This document shows, in pieces, positions 44,414 through 56,100 of a stretch of 64,000 nt of DNA (positions are counted from its first letter, which is position 1; every line of letters begins with the position of its first letter). The notes beneath the pieces were generated by a model. That model was not told the origin of the DNA. It searched no databases and saw nothing but the letters and a program-made list of their open reading frames with translations. The DNA is from an uncultured Prevotellaceae bacterium (GTDB taxonomy: Bacteria; Bacteroidota; Bacteroidia; Bacteroidales; Bacteroidaceae): the NCBI GenBank assembly GCA_900316645.1, contig ONDP01000006.1:31942-95941 (forward strand), in the 5' to 3' direction. A program made the translations under genes and the position numbers.

Positions 44414-46006
44414 ATGAGGCGATTAGGTATATTATTGTTGCTAATCTCCTTTGCACTTACTCCGTATGCCCAACAACGACGGACGACAAAGGGGAAAGGG
44501 AAGACTACAGCCGTTTCGAAGAAACGCACAACCAAGAAAAGTACAACTAAGAAAGTGACGTCGAAAAAGAAATCGACGTCACAGCCTGTTTCTGTGCAGA
44601 GCCTGCAGAGCCAGCGTGAAAAGATACAACAGCAAATCAGAGAACAGGAAAAACAACTTCGCTCTAATGAGCTGGACGTCAAGAAGCGCCTTGAGAATCT
44701 GATGATACTCAATACGGAAATAGCCGTCAAGCGCCGTACGATAGACACTATCCGCAAAGACCTCTCCTCGCTCGATGTAGAGATAGAAGTCATGAACACT
44801 GAACTGGCTCAGCTGAAATCTGAACTCGAAGACTGCAAGGAGAAATATGTGAAGTCGATGCGTTATATGCATCGTAACCAGTCCATGCAGAGCAAACTGA
44901 TGTTTATCTTCAGTGCCAGCAGCTTCACTCAGATGTTTCGCCGTATGCGTTTCATGCGCGAATATGCCTCCTACCAACGCTCTCAAGGTGAGGATGTAAA
45001 GGTGAAACAGGCTGAGGTCAATGCCAAGCAGGTAGAATTGATGGCTGCTCGCGATAACAAGAAACACCTCTTGGTGCGAGGCGAGAATGAGCGTCGTTCT
45101 CTGGAAGGCAAACAGACTGAGCAGAAGAATGTCGTTTCCGGATTGCAGAAGAAACAGAAGGAGATACAGAATGTCATTGCTCAGCAGAAAAAGAAAGATG
45201 CTGCCCTCAATGCGCAAATCGACCGTTTGATTGCTGAGGAAGTAGCTCGTCAGAAGGCTCGTGCAGCAGCAGAGGCAAAGCGTAAAGCGGAGGCTGAAGC
45301 TGCCAAGAAACGTGCTGCCGAGTTAGCACGTAAGAAGGTGGAGGCTGAGCGCATAGCCCGTGAGAATGCACGTCGTATTGCCGAGGCAAAGGCCAAGGAA
45401 GAGAAAGCCAAGGCTGAGGCCCGTGCTGCCCGCAACAAAAAGGCTCGTGAAGAGGCTGAACGACAGGCTCGTGAAGCTGAGGCTGCCCGTCTGGCTGCGG
45501 AGCGTCGTGCCGAGACAGAGGCCCGTGAACATGCCAAGGAAGTTGCTGAAGCAAAGAAGAACGTCGAGTCGCTCGATTACTCCATCAGTTCCGACGATCG
45601 CCGTATCAGCGGTAATTTCGAGAGCAACCGTGGACGTCTGCCCATGCCTATCACAGGCCCCTATCGCATCGTGAGCCATTTCGGCCAATACAATGTAGAG
45701 GGATTAAGCAATGTAACCCTTGATAATAAAGGTATTAATATCAAAGGACATCCCGGTGCCCAGGCACGCTCTATTTTTGATGGCGAGGTCAGTGCAGTAT
45801 TCAGTTTCGGAGGCACCATGGTGGTGATGGTTCGTCATGGTAGCTACATCTCTGTCTATTGCAACCTTGCTTCCGTCAATGTACACAAAGGTCAGAAAGT
45901 ATCCACCCGTCAGGCTTTAGGTCGCGTAGGTCAGGACGACATCCTCCAGTTCCAGCTCCGCCGCGAAACGGCAAAGCTGAATCCAGAATCGTGGTTGGGA
46001 CGATAA
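44414..46006 (+). CDS. EnvC/murein hydrolase activator-like protein with degenerate LytM domain
   Basis: A 530-residue periplasmic protein: signal peptide (RLGILLLLISFALTPYAQQ), a basic Lys/Thr-rich stretch (about residues 22-55), long coiled coil (about 60-395, Ala/Glu/Arg-rich), and a C-terminal LytM/M23 domain (about 420-530). In active M23 enzymes zinc is bound by HxxxD and HxH; here the matching positions read NKGINIKGHPGAQ, VRHGSYISVYCNL and LQFQL, so the zinc ligands are missing. That is the EnvC condition: a division protein that activates amidases instead of cutting glycan itself. A strong terminator follows. It completes the dut-TPR-DUF4292-EnvC unit. Confidence 0.9.
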   Translation: MRRLGILLLLISFALTPYAQQRRTTKGKGKTTAVSKKRTTKKSTTKKVTSKKKSTSQPVSVQSLQSQREKIQQQIREQEKQLRSNELDVKKRLENLMILNTEIAVKRRTIDTIRKDLSSLDVEIEVMNTELAQLKSELEDCKEKYVKSMRYMHRNQSMQSKLMFIFSASSFTQMFRRMRFMREYASYQRSQGEDVKVKQAEVNAKQVELMAARDNKKHLLVRGENERRSLEGKQTEQKNVVSGLQKKQKEIQNVIAQQKKKDAALNAQIDRLIAEEVARQKARAAAEAKRKAEAEAAKKRAAELARKKVEAERIARENARRIAEAKAKEEKAKAEARAARNKKAREEAERQAREAEAARLAAERRAETEAREHAKEVAEAKKNVESLDYSISSDDRRISGNFESNRGRLPMPITGPYRIVSHFGQYNVEGLSNVTLDNKGINIKGHPGAQARSIFDGEVSAVFSFGGTMVVMVRHGSYISVYCNLASVNVHKGQKVSTRQALGRVGQDDILQFQLRRETAKLNPESWLGR

Positions 46007-46011
46007 AAAAA

Positions 46012-46045
46012 AAATCCAAGTTGCCGGCAATCAGCACTTGGATTT
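46012..46045. terminator. Bidirectional intrinsic terminator
   Basis: aaatccaag (46012-46020) pairs with cttggattt (46037-46045), with an A run before and a T run after. It serves the EnvC operon on the plus strand and the M20 gene on the minus strand. Confidence 0.9.
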
Positions 46046-46057
46046 TTTTAAGCCTTT

Positions 46058-47110
46058 CTATTTCCTGATGAGTTTCACGTATGTCTTAATGGCATTGTGA
46101 ATCTCATCGATTTCTATGTATTCATCAGCCGTATGACTGCGGCTTGATTCGCCTGGTCCTAACTTGAACGAGGGGAAAGGCATCAGGGCTTGGTCGGAAA
46201 GCGTGGGCGAGCCGTATGGCTTCATCCGCATACGCTTACATCTCTTAATCAGAGGATGATTCTCTGGGAAAAATGAAGAGTGAAGACGGAAGGAACGGGC
46301 CTTCAGTTCACTCTTCATGTGTTTCTGTAGGAAGGCGAACACAAATTCATTCTGGTAGTACTCATTGGTACGCACGTCAATGACAAACTCCACTTTGTCA
46401 GGAATCACATTATGCTGTGTTCCGGCATGCACCACCGTTACCGTTGCCCTTGTTTCGCCCAGGAACGGACTCACCTTGCGGAACTGATAGTCACGAAGCC
46501 ACTGCAAGTCGTCCAGCACTTCGTTAATGGCATTCACACCCTCGTTACGGGCAGCATGGCCGCTCTTTCCATGTGCCACACCGTCAATCACCATCAGTCC
46601 CTTCTCGGCAATGGCAGGATTCATTCCTGTTGGTTCGCCGACTATCGCCACGTCAATAGGCGGCAGTACTGGCAAAACAGCCGAAAAGCCATTCTGCCCA
46701 CTGACCTCCTCTTCGCACGAAGCCACATATATTATATTATAAGGTATATCCTTCTCCACCGAAAGGATACGATACACCTGCAACAGACTTACCAGTCCAC
46801 CTCCGCAGTCGTTAGCCCCCAGTCCGTATAGTTTTCCATCCTCTATCGTTGGCACAAACGGGTCACGCGTCCATGTCTCCACAGGTTTCACCGTATCGAT
46901 ATGGGCATTCAGCAGCATCGTAGGTTTCTTCTTGCTAAGTCGTTTGGCAACTATCAGGTTGTTGCCGATGCGCTTACAAGGGAGTCTCCATTCTTTTATC
47001 TTGCGCTGCAAGACGTCAGCAGCAGCCTTCTCGTCGCGACTGACGGAAGGCGTGCTGATCAATTCTGACAGCAGTTCTACTGCATCGTTAGTGTACCGTT
47101 TGTAACTCAT
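46058..47110 (-). CDS. M20 family deacylase (N-acyl-ornithine/citrulline deacetylase type)
   Basis: A 350-residue M20 metallohydrolase of the ArgE/DapE group. LLNAHIDTVKPVETWTRDPF (first metal His and Asp, about residues 71-90), GLGANDCGGGLVSLL (bridging Asp), ASCEEEVSGQNGFSA (catalytic Glu pair) and IAEKGLMVIDGVAHGKSGHA (dimerisation region) are visible. The presence of an N-acylornithine carbamoyltransferase in the same window makes N-acylcitrulline the likeliest substrate, closing an acylated arginine route, but ArgE-like acetylornithine or related substrates cannot be excluded. It stands apart from argF' by about 40 kb, convergent with the EnvC operon and behind gpmI. Confidence 0.82.
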   Translation of the reverse strand: MSYKRYTNDAVELLSELISTPSVSRDEKAAADVLQRKIKEWRLPCKRIGNNLIVAKRLSKKKPTMLLNAHIDTVKPVETWTRDPFVPTIEDGKLYGLGANDCGGGLVSLLQVYRILSVEKDIPYNIIYVASCEEEVSGQNGFSAVLPVLPPIDVAIVGEPTGMNPAIAEKGLMVIDGVAHGKSGHAARNEGVNAINEVLDDLQWLRDYQFRKVSPFLGETRATVTVVHAGTQHNVIPDKVEFVIDVRTNEYYQNEFVFAFLQKHMKSELKARSFRLHSSFFPENHPLIKRCKRMRMKPYGSPTLSDQALMPFPSFKLGPGESSRSHTADEYIEIDEIHNAIKTYVKLIRK

Positions 47111-47146
47111 ACGACGGATGACAAGCTTAGGGAGTTCAACTGCAGA

Positions 47147-48667
47147 TTAATCCTGAATCAGGCACTCACCAGTCATGTCGGCAGGCTGCTCCAGACCCAT
47201 GATGTGGAGAATGGAAGGAGCCACGTCGGCCAGACGACCGTCTTTCACTGTGGCACTGTTGTTGTTGGTGACATAGATGAAAGGAACGGGGTTCAATGAG
47301 TGGGCAGTATTGGGAGTGCCGTCGGCATTGATGGCATTATCAGCATTACCATGATCGGCAATGATGATAGCCTCGTAGTCGTTGGCCTTAGCTGCCTCGA
47401 TAACGTCCTTGACACAGTGGTCAACAGCCCAAACGGCCTTGGCAATGGCATTGTAAACACCAGTGTGACCTACCATATCACCATTGGCGAAGTTAACAAC
47501 GATGAAGTCGTACTTGTTCTCGTTGATAGCTGCCACCAGCTTGTCCTTTACTTCATAAGCCGACATCTCAGGCTTCAAGTCGTAGGTGGCTACCTTTGGA
47601 GATGGAACCAGAATACGATCCTCGCCCTCGAAAGGCTCCTCGCGACCACCGTTGAAGAAGAAGGTGACGTGAGCATATTTCTCAGTCTCGGCAGTGTGCA
47701 ACTGCTTCTTGCCCTGACGAGAGAGGTATTCACCAAGGGTGTCTTCGACGTTCTCTTTGGGGAACAGGATGTGTACACCAGTGAACGAAGCGTCGTATGG
47801 AGTCATGCAATAGTACTGCAGTCCGGGGATGGTCTTCATGCCCTGCTCCTCCATATCCTGCTGAGTGAGCACAATGGTGAGCTCCTTGGCACGGTCGTTA
47901 CGGAAATTGATGAAGATGACAACGTCACCCTCCTCAATCAGTCCGTTGACAGAAGCATTGTGGATAGGTTTGATAAACTCGTCGGTAACACCCTCGTCAT
48001 AGCTTTCCTGCATGGCCTTTACCATGTCGGTGGCCTGCTTGCCAACACCCTTCACGATGAGGTCGTAACCTTCCTTCACACGCTCCCAGCGCTTGTCGCG
48101 GTCCATCGCATAGAAACGGCCCACGATAGAAGCAATGGCAGCATCGTTCTTTTCGCACTCTGCCTGCACCTGCTCGATGAATCCCTTACCCGAACGGGGG
48201 TCAGTGTCACGTCCGTCCATGAAACAGTGAACGAAAGTCTGGTTCTTCAGTCCATAGTGCTTACCCACCTCGATGAGCTTGAAAAGATGGTCGAGGCTTG
48301 AGTGTACACCACCGTCTGAGCACAGGCCCATCAGGTGCAACTTCTTATTGTTCTCCTTGGCATAAGTATAAGCAGCCTTCACCTGGGGATTCTCTACGAT
48401 AGAGCCGTCCTTGCAGGCGCGGTTGATTTTCACGAGGTCCTGATACACGATACGTCCGGCACCGATATTGAGGTGACCCACCTCCGAGTTACCCATCTGT
48501 CCGTCGGGCAGACCAACGTCTTCTCCAGAAGCCTGCAACTGTGAATGAGCCGAAACGGCTGTCAGATAATCCAAATACGGAGTTGGCGTGTTAAAGATAA
48601 CGTCGCCTTTGCCATGCTTTCCGATTCCCCATCCGTCGAGAATCATGAGTAATGCTTTCTTTGCCAT
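47147..48667 (-). CDS. gpmI: 2,3-bisphosphoglycerate-independent phosphoglycerate mutase
   Basis: Interconverts 3- and 2-phosphoglycerate in glycolysis/gluconeogenesis, using two Mn ions. 506 residues, alkaline-phosphatase superfamily. [20 protein letters not shown] at the N-terminus, [16 protein letters not shown] with the phosphorylated Ser (about residue 61), [15 protein letters not shown], and the metal-site stretches [18 protein letters not shown] and [13 protein letters not shown] are all present. It has its own promoter box and is followed by the M20 gene after 36 bases, so the two may share a transcript. Confidence 0.97.
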   Translation of the reverse strand: MAKKALLMILDGWGIGKHGKGDVIFNTPTPYLDYLTAVSAHSQLQASGEDVGLPDGQMGNSEVGHLNIGAGRIVYQDLVKINRACKDGSIVENPQVKAAYTYAKENNKKLHLMGLCSDGGVHSSLDHLFKLIEVGKHYGLKNQTFVHCFMDGRDTDPRSGKGFIEQVQAECEKNDAAIASIVGRFYAMDRDKRWERVKEGYDLIVKGVGKQATDMVKAMQESYDEGVTDEFIKPIHNASVNGLIEEGDVVIFINFRNDRAKELTIVLTQQDMEEQGMKTIPGLQYYCMTPYDASFTGVHILFPKENVEDTLGEYLSRQGKKQLHTAETEKYAHVTFFFNGGREEPFEGEDRILVPSPKVATYDLKPEMSAYEVKDKLVAAINENKYDFIVVNFANGDMVGHTGVYNAIAKAVWAVDHCVKDVIEAAKANDYEAIIIADHGNADNAINADGTPNTAHSLNPVPFIYVTNNNSATVKDGRLADVAPSILHIMGLEQPADMTGECLIQD

Positions 48668-48708
48668 AATTTTATATTGTTTATATACATTATTAATAAT
48701 ATCGGTTG

Positions 48709-48716
48709 CAAAGGTA
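48709..48716 (-). promoter_or_regulatory. -7 box of gpmI
   Basis: TACCTTTG on the minus strand, 41 bases before the gpmI ATG; no good -33 TTTG. Confidence 0.6.
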
Positions 48717-48738
48717 CGCTTTTTTTTCCATACTTTTT

Positions 48739-48785
48739 CATCTTTTCTTTTGCTTTTTCAAAAAATATTCTCTGCCTTTGCAAAA
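48739..48785 (+). repeat. 47-bp promoter-bearing repeat, copy 1
   Basis: Matches 62921-62967 at 45 of 47 bases. It contains TTTG (48749-48752), 20 bases, and TGCCTTTG (48773-48780), a promoter with one mutated -7 base. It points into the 3' end of the AraC-type membrane regulator gene, antisense to it. Confidence 0.85.
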
Positions 48786-48801
48786 ATAGCATTTCATGGT
48801 T

Positions 48802-49908
48802 TCAAATCAATACCTCTTCGCGCATCCAGGCGGTAACACTCTTGTGCATGCGCCGCTTGAAGGCGCTGCTGAAAGTACTATAGCTGTGGAAGCCGCTCTC
48901 ATAGGCCAGCTGCTGGGCGACAATGGGCTTCTGTGCAGCGGCAAGCTCGCGGTAGCGGGCTATGAAGTGAGCGACACGAAGGTCGTGGATGTATTCATAG
49001 TAGCTTATGTCCTGACTGGCGAAATACTGACTGAGATAATAGCGGTTCACGCCGACGGCTGCCGAGAGTTGCTGCAAGGTCAGGTCTGTCTGCAGGTAGA
49101 GCTGCGTGTCCTCGCAGTGCTTCGCCAGCAGATGCCCGATATGTGGGACCTCATCCTTTAGAGCGGAGGTCTTGCTTAGGGAAGCGTCCCTTTGTGCCAA
49201 GTGGGGGGATTGGCTGTCGGTGCTTAGGTCGTTCAATGTCTCCACGCGCCACAGCAGGAGACCCGCCAGCGGAAATCCGGTGAGGTGGGCGATAGTGGAC
49301 ATCACGTAGTTGTCGGTAAATTCATAACTCAAAAGCAGTAGCATGAGGCCGATGAGCAGCGTAAGACTGAGCCATACCTCCTTGTGCTCCAGGTCGGCAT
49401 AGTTGTCGCGCAGCCACCGCCCATATTGTCTCACTGCCACCACCATATATGTAATAAAGGCCACGACGAGAATCAGTCCATAGACCTTGTTCGGGGACGT
49501 GAGGTCGATGGATGGCAGAGCAATCTGTAGCACTGCGAGCACTGCACAGGGCGCCATGACAACTAAAATAGGCCACAGCGGTCGGCGACGATCCTGCAGC
49601 ATGGTCAGCAGAGTGCCGACGAAGACGGGAGGCAGCGCCATGCAGTCGATAGCGACAAGCAGCCCGTAAATCACCGAGTGGGTGTCGTCCGAGTATGTAT
49701 AGAACAATATCCACCAGACATGGGTCATGGCCATGACACCGAATAATGCCGCAGCCCAGCGACGCAACCGTGCAGGCGGTGTGATACTAGGCGCGATAGC
49801 CTTGCCCCGACACAGCAACAGGTAGAGGAACAGCACGACGGCCACTGCAGTTCCTGCGCCATAGAGCAGAAGATACAGTATCGACAATGGAGTTATCTGT
49901 TCAGGCAT
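48802..49908 (-). CDS. Membrane-embedded AraC-type regulator (seven-span sensor plus HTH)
   Basis: A 368-residue protein. Residues about 8-230 contain seven hydrophobic spans (for example ILYLLLYGAGTAVAVVLFLY, WPILVVMAPCAVLAVLQIAL and WLSLTLLIGLMLLLLSY). After a linker, the C-terminal 110 residues form an AraC DNA-binding domain (LTLQQLSAAVGVNRYYLSQY, then VAQQLAYESGFHSYSTFSSA, ending KSVTAWMRE). AraC regulators fused to multi-span sensors occur in Bacteroidota. They presumably sense an extracellular or membrane signal and act on DNA near the membrane. It is divergent from the giant surface-protein operon with 248 bases between, so that operon is the likely target. Confidence 0.88.
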   Translation of the reverse strand: MPEQITPLSILYLLLYGAGTAVAVVLFLYLLLCRGKAIAPSITPPARLRRWAAALFGVMAMTHVWWILFYTYSDDTHSVIYGLLVAIDCMALPPVFVGTLLTMLQDRRRPLWPILVVMAPCAVLAVLQIALPSIDLTSPNKVYGLILVVAFITYMVVAVRQYGRWLRDNYADLEHKEVWLSLTLLIGLMLLLLSYEFTDNYVMSTIAHLTGFPLAGLLLWRVETLNDLSTDSQSPHLAQRDASLSKTSALKDEVPHIGHLLAKHCEDTQLYLQTDLTLQQLSAAVGVNRYYLSQYFASQDISYYEYIHDLRVAHFIARYRELAAAQKPIVAQQLAYESGFHSYSTFSSAFKRRMHKSVTAWMREEVLI

Positions 49909-49939
49909 ATCGTTTTTTATTCTTATGGCATTTACGCTG

Positions 49940-49947
49940 CAAATATA
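49940..49947 (-). promoter_or_regulatory. -7 box of the membrane AraC gene
   Basis: TATATTTG on the minus strand, 31 bases before the ATG. Confidence 0.6.
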
Positions 49948-50023
49948 CTACTTTTTCAGTGAAAAATGCGTGAATAGAGGTTGAAAATTCGTTAATGAAC
50001 GAATCTGCAAGGGTGTAAAAATC

Positions 50024-50059
50024 TCTCAGCTAATGCAAAAAGTCTCAGCTAATGCAAAA
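50024..50059 (+). repeat. 19-bp-period direct repeat upstream of the giant operon
   Basis: tctcagctaatgcaaaa occurs exactly twice, at 50024-50040 and 50043-50059, about 30 bases upstream of the operon -33. Direct repeats near two helical turns apart are the typical form of AraC-family binding sites. Confidence 0.75.
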
Positions 50060-50085
50060 TCTTTACGTGCGCGCGCTTCTAACCC

Positions 50086-50116
50086 TTGCAAGTTTTGTTG
50101 ATTTTGAGTATCTTTG
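50086..50116 (+). promoter_or_regulatory. Promoter of the giant surface-protein operon
   Basis: TTG (50086-50088), 20 bases, TATCTTTG (50109-50116); start codon 40 bases later at 50157. Confidence 0.7.
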
Positions 50117-50156
50117 AGGCAAATAATAAATAGAAGAAAACAAAAATACTCTAAAT

Positions 50157-53100
50157 ATGAAACAAAAGGTGTTTTGGCTACTGACCATGCTGATGACGCT
50201 CGGAGTGAGCAGCATGTGGGCAACAAATGCGCCGGAGGATTCTTGGCGCTATCAGGTACGTCTTGACGGAACGACAGCCTTGCGGCTGGAGATGCCGTGT
50301 TACGATCGCACTAACTCGGACAGTTGGGTTAAAGAAGGGTATGTGTATATCACCCCTGACGGTGGGACTAAACAGACCCTGTTTTACTACGCGTCGGAGA
50401 CCGACATCTCCAATGACCGAACAACTGTAGGGATATACTGTAAGACGGAAGTCGGCGGCACCATGACACTGGAGCGCAGTGGCATGAGCTCGTATCAGGT
50501 TACCTCTAAGGTCGAGTGGGTGGGAATTCCCTTTGTCAAGGATCAGGAGTACGCCATAGCGTATCTAAGGTGGATTATTCCCAGCGAATTTCGCGGCAAG
50601 AACGTTAGAATATCGTGGGATATCGACAAAGATGGCAATACTTCCGAGGATCACAAGAAGATAGACATCAGTCCTGTCGATATATTTATTCCTGCAGAGC
50701 CAGAGCCTATCAAACCTCAATTGGTAGATCCCCTGTTGTCGTATAACGAGATGCACCGCAACGAGATTATGCTGCCGTACATCATGGCCGCTCAAGAAAT
50801 TCAGTCGCTGACGGCAACCTATAACACGGCACCGGCAGGTGTTACTGACAAGTCTGCCTATTGGAAGACGCTGAAACTCGACACCCAGTCGTCGGGTTAT
50901 CTCTACCTGCCCGCAGACGCCACCATCAGCGAGCTGAAGCTGACCGCCCAGTACCTCAATACCGACAAGAAGCTGGTGACTACGCACTCGGACCCCATCA
51001 CGGTGCCTATGATGCACCAGCCGCAGATGATGACGGCAGCGATGCTTAACGACGGCTCAGCGCTGGTGCAGTGGCGAATCGCTGACAACGGCTGGCCCGA
51101 CATCCAGACAAGCGACTCGTGGGAAGTGCAGCGCAACGTCGATGGCGACCCCGTCAACGGCACGTGGACGATGGTGGGACAGTTGGAATTCTCGCCCTTT
51201 ACGTACGAACTGAGCTATACCGACAACACGCTGCTGCAGGCGTACAAGGGCAAGCCGGTCTTTTACCGTGTTCGCCGTATGATGACCTCGATGTGGGGAT
51301 GGCATACGCGCAGCGACTATGCCCAGTGCCAGCTGCTGAACGACATCGTGCTGCCCAGCTTCGTAAATCCCACAGCCCAACGCAACGGCACATGGTCGGA
51401 CGAAAACCGCTCCGTGAATATCAACTTCGCGCTGGGCGGTTCCACCAGTCAGTATGACTCCCAGAGGCGCTTCATCATCAGGAGTGCTGCCGACTGGGAC
51501 ACCTACTGCGAGCTGTTGCGCAGCAATTCATCTCTGTCGGCAGTGATGGCTAACGACATCGAACTCAATGAAAGCAACAAGAAAGTTGGACAATACAATT
51601 TTTACGAAGGAGTCTTCGATGGCAACGGATATACCGTAACGTACAACTATAAATCCGGAAAACAGGAAGTAGAAGCTTGTCTCTTCTATCGCCTCGACGG
51701 GGCAACCATTCGCAATCTGCACATAGCGGGAACCATCGAAACCAACTCCAGTTCACAATATCCCCACTCCGCGCTGGTTGGTCGATGCGCAGAGACGACC
51801 ATTGAGAACTGCCGCGTTTCAGCAACCTTCAAGTTAACAGGCAAGAATGACAAGGCGGCAGGATTCATCGGTGAGACTGCCCGAAGAGCATTTAATCACT
51901 TAAGCAACTGCGTGTTCGACGGCAGGTTTATATGCCCTGAAGCCAATGACAATTGTGCGGGTTTCGTTTGTTCCAGCAATTCCGCAAAGGAGGAACTCGT
52001 CTTAACGAACTGCGTCTTTAACCCTGCAGAGCTGAAAAACTGCAGTGGTCAGAACTTTGTGAGGAGTGGTGACGCCACCCTGTCGGTCTGCTTTGCCACG
52101 AATAACATGAACGTCCCAGGCACCGAATCGCAGCAAAGTGACCCGCATTACGATGAGCAGGGCCGATTCATCATCATGAGCGCCGCCGACTGGGAGACCT
52201 TCCGAAACAAGGTGGCTACAGCCCATGGCGCGGACGTCAATGCCGTCCTTGCTGCCGACATTACAGTCACCACGATGACAGGCACCAACGACGATAACAA
52301 ATACTACGGTACTTTCGACGGTGGCGGACACACCATCACCTTTAACGATACCGGTTTTAATGAATACACAGCGCTTTTTGCCCATGTGGGTACTTGCACC
52401 ATCAAGAACCTGCATGTAACAGGACAAGTAGTGTGCAACTATAACAGCGGAGCCATCATTGGGCGCTGTGAGAATAACGCTTCGAAGACCATTACCATAG
52501 AAAACTGCCGCGTATCAACCTATTTCGATTTATACATGCCACTATTAACAACGGGTGGCTATCTGGGCGGTTTCATCGGACAAACCAATGCTGCCAAGGT
52601 CGTATTGCGAAATAACCTTTTTGACGGACATGTAAAAACCTATTATAATTTCGACAACATTCATTTTGGTGTCTTTGTAGGAAACGGATATAAAACTGGC
52701 ACCGATGTCTCTGAGAACAATCTGGACGATGGAATCTACGATATCACAAACGGCGGTAATGTTGAAGTCGAACTCAGCTATGACAGTCAGGGTCAGGCCA
52801 TCTCTCCTGCCGGAATGATGAAAAGAGACGGCAAGTCCAATGCTGAGCTGTTAGCACTCCTGGGCAACCTGTGGACCGAGGAAGACGGCAAGGTGGTGCC
52901 CAAGATGGAAACCTACTCCCTTCCGTCCAAAACCCCCGACGACACGATGACCAGGCTGGAGAGACTGGAGCACATCGCCCTGCTTGTCGGTGAGGACAAG
53001 ATGGAGCTGATGGGTAACACCATTGTGCCGAAGATGGAACTGAACGACGACCCGGAGCTGAAGACAGCGATCTGGGACGACCGTGCCAAGGCTTACCTAT

Positions 53101-56100
53101 ATACCGACAAACTGGTGGGTGGCAAAGTCATCTCTACCTCCCGCCAGGAGCTCAGCAAGGAGCAGATGGCCGACGGCAAAGTGGCGCTGAACATTACCAC
53201 GCCTTGTGTAGACCACCAGTTCCGACTGGCTGTCAGTCGCTCTACGTCGCCCCTGCTGCTACCGAAGGACAGCGTTGCCAGCGTCCAGAAGATTGATGAG
53301 GGCGCCCTCGCCATCTATGAGTTCAACAACAACGTAGAGATAGTCAGTCTGAAAGCCGACACGCTGCAGAGCGGTGTCATGCTGTCATGGGAAACCAATG
53401 GCGGCGATGCAGACTGCTACATCATCCTGCGCCGTGACAAGATGGCAGCCCAGAGCGCGAAGGCTGACACGCTGCAGAGCAACTACCAGCATCAGCAGTT
53501 TACTGACAACACCGTAGCCCCACACCATAGCTACATCTATACCGTCGAGGGTATCACCCAATGCCAGGGCGAGCACAAAAGCAGCAAGCAGGTGGAAGGT
53601 GCCTGCAAAGCCACCGGTATGGTGCGAGGCTATGTGCGTATGGCAAATGGCGTAGGAATGCCTGGTGTGAAGGTATGGGCCCGCAAGGCTGAATCATCGC
53701 CGGAGATTATCGGCTATCAGGCCCGCTCGTGCGTCACCGACTCGACAGGTTACTACGAGATTGGCGAGCTGATGTATCAGCAGAGTGCTGTCTATGAAAT
53801 CACCGTAGAGAGCACCGGTGATGCCGCCTCCTTCCCTGCCCAGCAGGTAGAGTTCAACGACATAAGCAACCTAGCTTCGAACATTGTGTTCACGCAGACA
53901 CAATATGCCGTCTTCTCAGGTACGGTAATGTTTGAGGGTTCAAGTATTCCCGTCAGCGGCGTGCGCTTCATGCGAGACAACGTACAGGTTACCGATGGCG
54001 CCGGCAATGCCGTGACGACCGATGCCCAGGGCCACTTCTCGCTGAGCATCCCTTACGGTGACCACACCGTGCAAGTGGTGAAAGAGGGTCACGTGTTCAA
54101 GAACGACGGCTATCTGATAGACCCCGACAGCCATAACCCCGACAAGCGCGTCCATAACTGGTCAGAAAATATAGCCAGTTACTACTTCTGGGACCAGACG
54201 CGCGTCAACCTGCGAGGTCGTGTGGTAGGCGGCAACACCCAAGGTCAGCTGCCACTGGGAAAGTCGTTGTCGAAGAACAACCTGGGCGACTCGCTGACGG
54301 TGGTGTTCCAGCTGGAAGGCGACAATGCCTCCTGGATAGTCCGTGACCAGAACGACCCGACCATCCGTGAGCGCGACTCGCTGCATCTTCACGGTTTCAA
54401 CCATACGGATACGACGATAGTGCATGCCTCACGCTACCGCATCAAGATTCACCCCGACAAGAAGACGGGTGAGTATGAGTTGCCCATCTATCCCGTGAAG
54501 TACAAGATTACTGAGGTCTATGCTCATGGCTATCCCTCGCTTTTCCAGCCTGGCTCAGTGAGTGAGACCATTGACCTGACGGCTCTCCACAATGGAGATA
54601 CTGTCCAGTGGTCGCGCATCTACCACGCCAGTCCGTCACTGGTACGCCAGCAGTTCAACGGTGGTGGCGAGAATTACTTCGGAATCAAGCAATATGTCGC
54701 TACTGACGTGGCTGGGCTCTCAGATACCGTTCAGGTGTGGTATCCCGAAGTGGACAAGGAGGGCAAGGTGGTGAAAGACGGTCAGGGAATCTATACGCTG
54801 GGCTATCCCGTCTATCGTTCCGGACAGCCCGTCAGCATGGTGCTCACGGCACGCGAGGAATACTATTATAACAATGACAGGACAAAGCCCCTTGACACCG
54901 TGCCTCTGGACGGTGCCGAGCTGATTATCACAAACGGATTCCATTCACAGGAGGACACCGACCCCGTGACGCTTGACGAAAACGGAATGTATGCCTATAT
55001 CTTCACCCCGCTGGACGCCACTTTCGTCCAAGAAGGCAAGAATGCCCTACGCACCATGACCTTCACACTGAAGTATGGAGGTGCCTACTACGAGATGGAA
55101 CCCATCCATGGCTATCTGATGGCCTCGATAGCTCAGCCGCAGGGGCGCCGTGTGTTAGCCGGCATACAGCCACACTTGGTGGAAATACTGCGCGACCCGC
55201 CTGGAGCCCATAGCACCGCCTTTATCGAGAAAGGCTCGCAGCTACACTATAGCTACACCACGGATTATACACTGAATCTCGGTATCGTGCTGGATGCAGG
55301 ATTGGGTACTGGAGTGTCCTGGTACAGTGGCTCCGTGACGGGCGCTGTCGACCAGGGTGTCATCTTCGATCACGAGCAGACTATTGGTGTTAAGGGCAAC
55401 CTCTACACCACCCGTTACGACAAAGATGTCTATGATTACACGCTGGACATCAAAGAACGCATAGAGACCAGTGACGAGTCACGCTTTGCGCGATATGTCG
55501 GCAACGGCTCTGACCTCTACATAGGCCTGAACACATCCATCATCGTCGAAGATGCCCTGGCAGTACGTCTGGTGCCCTCGGCAGCCTTGAAGCGACTGAT
55601 GCCTGCAACAGGAGGCGTAGTGACGATAGATGGACATAAATACGCGGTAAAAGGCACCGTCAAGGTGTTAGCCAGTGGCTATGACGCCCAGAAGAAGGAC
55701 TCCGTCTATCTTATCCGCGATGAAGTGACGCAGATAACCGACAAGTTTCAATCTACTTTCGTACACTCGCAAGCATTCCTCACTGAGGAAATAATTCCGA
55801 ACCTTATCCGTACCCGTGACGCGTTGCTGCTGGCTGCGGGCACAAGCCCCGCATACGCACAGAAACAGGCAGACGACAGGCAGCGTCCTACCTACATCAG
55901 CAAGGTAGTCAGGACGGACGAACACTTCGCACAATTGGGGTACTACGACGTGTATTATCCTACCAATACTCCTGATGTGAGTTACGCGGACTCCATTGTC
56001 GGACTGAACAGCCAAATCAAGACGTGGACGGGATTCATCCGCCGAAACGAGCAAGAGAAGCTGGAGGCTGGAAGGCTGCTGAAGAACTACGACTTCGACG

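Noticed and set aside
44600-45560. Minus-strand Arg/Ser/Ala-rich frames opposite the EnvC gene
   Set aside because: They are antisense readings of the low-complexity coiled coil, with no start context or independent support.
47300-48301. Long plus-strand frame opposite gpmI
   Set aside because: gpmI is certain by motifs; the antisense frame is a composition effect with no recognisable domains.
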